Notes under the pieces: generated by a model
Seen by the model: only the letters and a program-made list of their open reading frames with translations
Database searches by the model: none
What the model was told of the DNA's origin: nothing
Made by a program: the position numbers and the translations under genes
Shown here: in pieces, positions 13,562-14,173 of the stretch
Layout of the letters: every line of letters begins with the position of its first letter
Numbering within the stretch: position 1 is the stretch's first letter
Source of the DNA: Pseudomonadota bacterium
Lineage (GTDB): Bacteria > Pseudomonadota > Gammaproteobacteria > Enterobacterales > Enterobacteriaceae
Length of the DNA stretch: 14,173 bases
NCBI GenBank assembly: GCA_023425455.1
Contig: JAFACP010000383.1
Coordinates: forward strand, 1 to 14,173
Direction: 5' to 3'

Positions 13562-13583
13562 CCGGGCATCTGGCGATGCCCGG
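13562..13583 (-). terminator. Terminator hairpin after treC
   Basis: Nine-base-pair stem CCGGGCATC / GATGCCCGG with a 4-nt loop, 9 bp past the treC stop. On the minus strand a run of T begins about 11 bases after the stem, which is late for a standard intrinsic terminator. Confidence 0.6.
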
Positions 13584-13592
13584 CGTCAGGCG

Positions 13593-14173
13593 TTATGACT
13601 GCAGCCACCACACTGCTTCAAACGGGCGCAGGGTTACCGCGCCCGGTTTGCTGGCGGACTCTGGGTAATTTGATATCACCACCTGCCACTCGCCGTCCGG
13701 CGCGTCGGGCTGCCATGTCTGGCTGGTATCGCTCAGGTTGGCGGCCACCATCAGGGTTTGCCCCTGCCACTGGCGGCGGTAACACCACAGGGAAGGGTGC
13801 GCTGGCAGCAGGTCGTGGTAATCGCCCCACGTCAGCACCGGCAGGGTTTTGCGCAGGCGGATCAGCGACTGATAGGTGTAAAACACCGACTGCGGATCGT
13901 CGAGCGCGGCGCGGGCGTTGACGGTTTCGTAGTTATCGCAGACCCCTATCCACGGCTCTCCCCGGGAGAAGCCCGCATTGTGCGAGGCGTCCCACTGCAT
14001 CGGCGTCCGGCCGTTATCGCGGGATTTGCTCGCGAGGATAGCCAGCAGCTCTGCCGGCTCGCCGCCGTTTAGCTGACGCTCGGTGAACATATTCAGGCTC
14101 TCCACGTCGCGATAGTCGGTAATGCGCGAGAAGTGCGGGTTGGTCATGCCCAGCTCCTCGCCCTGGTAGATAT
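13593..14173 (-). CDS. treC: Trehalose-6-phosphate hydrolase, C-terminal part (5' end outside window)
   Basis: The minus-strand frame is open to the window edge, giving about 192 residues against about 551 for E. coli TreC. An internal ATG at 14147 is not the start, since IYQGEELGMTN reads straight through it. Recognisable GH13 alpha-glucosidase sequence: YQGEELGMTN, then SRDNGRTPMQWD (RTPMQWD is a family hallmark near the end of the catalytic barrel), and FYTYQSLIRLRKTLPVL leading into the C-terminal beta domain. TreC is cytoplasmic and splits trehalose 6-phosphate, made by the TreB PTS permease, into glucose and glucose 6-phosphate. The position next to nrdD matches E. coli. The stop is TAA at 13593-13595. 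Confidence 0.93.
   Translation of the reverse strand, partial: IYQGEELGMTNPHFSRITDYRDVESLNMFTERQLNGGEPAELLAILASKSRDNGRTPMQWDASHNAGFSRGEPWIGVCDNYETVNARAALDDPQSVFYTYQSLIRLRKTLPVLTWGDYHDLLPAHPSLWCYRRQWQGQTLMVAANLSDTSQTWQPDAPDGEWQVVISNYPESASKPGAVTLRPFEAVWWLQS

Larger units (their letters stand above)
13226..13592 (-). promoter_or_regulatory. nrdD-treC intergenic region
   Basis: A 367-bp gap holding the nrdD 5' leader with two DnaA boxes, the inferred nrdD promoter with tandem NrdR and FNR sites, and the treC terminator hairpin. No convincing gene was found. The stretch from about 13420 to 13560 is markedly AT-rich compared with the coding DNA. Confidence 0.75.

Noticed and set aside
1..14173. 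CRISPR arrays, tRNA or rRNA genes, IS elements, phage integrase or attachment sites
   Set aside because: None seen on either strand; no regularly spaced repeats, no cloverleaf sequence, and no transposase or integrase frame.

Overview
The window looks like enterobacterial chromosome, probably Enterobacter, Lelliottia, Leclercia or a close relative. PmbA/TldE, cytochrome b562, NrdG, NrdD and TreC all read as near copies of their E. coli counterparts, the DNA is GC-rich, and the backbone order pmbA-cybC-[insert]-nrdG-nrdD-treC is the E. coli order with an extra block of about 9 kb. The species was not determined; this rests on reading alone.

Layout. The window opens inside pmbA (+), followed by a clear intrinsic terminator, then cybC (+), encoding periplasmic cytochrome b562. 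A 345-bp regulatory gap (1406-1750) holds a hairpin, a perfect DnaA box, a good CRP-like site, a weaker CRP-like site and a perfect 20-bp palindrome. Ten tightly spaced + strand genes follow (1751-10360): a stand-alone PRD protein, an SFCGS glycine-rich protein, DUF4312, DUF4311 (membrane), DUF4310 (membrane), an amidohydrolase, a DgaE-type PLP ammonia-lyase, a DgaF-type KDGP aldolase, an exported beta-propeller lactonase, and a BglG/MtlR-type PRD regulator with PTS-like EIIB and EIIA domains. A stem-loop at 10401-10428 separates this block from the convergent anaerobic ribonucleotide reductase genes nrdD-nrdG (- strand). The nrdD upstream region carries tandem NrdR boxes, two FNR sites and two perfect DnaA boxes. 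The window ends in the 3' part of treC (- strand).

How the genes may work together. The catabolic half ends like the Salmonella D-glucosaminate pathway: DgaE removes ammonia to give a 2-keto-3-deoxy acid phosphate, and DgaF cleaves that to pyruvate and glyceraldehyde 3-phosphate. In place of the mannose-type PTS genes dgaABCD there is a four-gene module of unknown function (SFCGS, DUF4312, DUF4311, DUF4310) plus an amidohydrolase and a periplasmic lactonase. A reasonable but unproven model is uptake and breakdown of an N-acylated 2-amino sugar acid or its lactone. This module is the least understood and most interesting part of the window. These families are known from Enterococcus and Aeromonas clusters, but I know of no function for the four-gene part. 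The SFCGS protein reads like a divergent RpiB/LacAB-fold protein that keeps the catalytic cysteine region.
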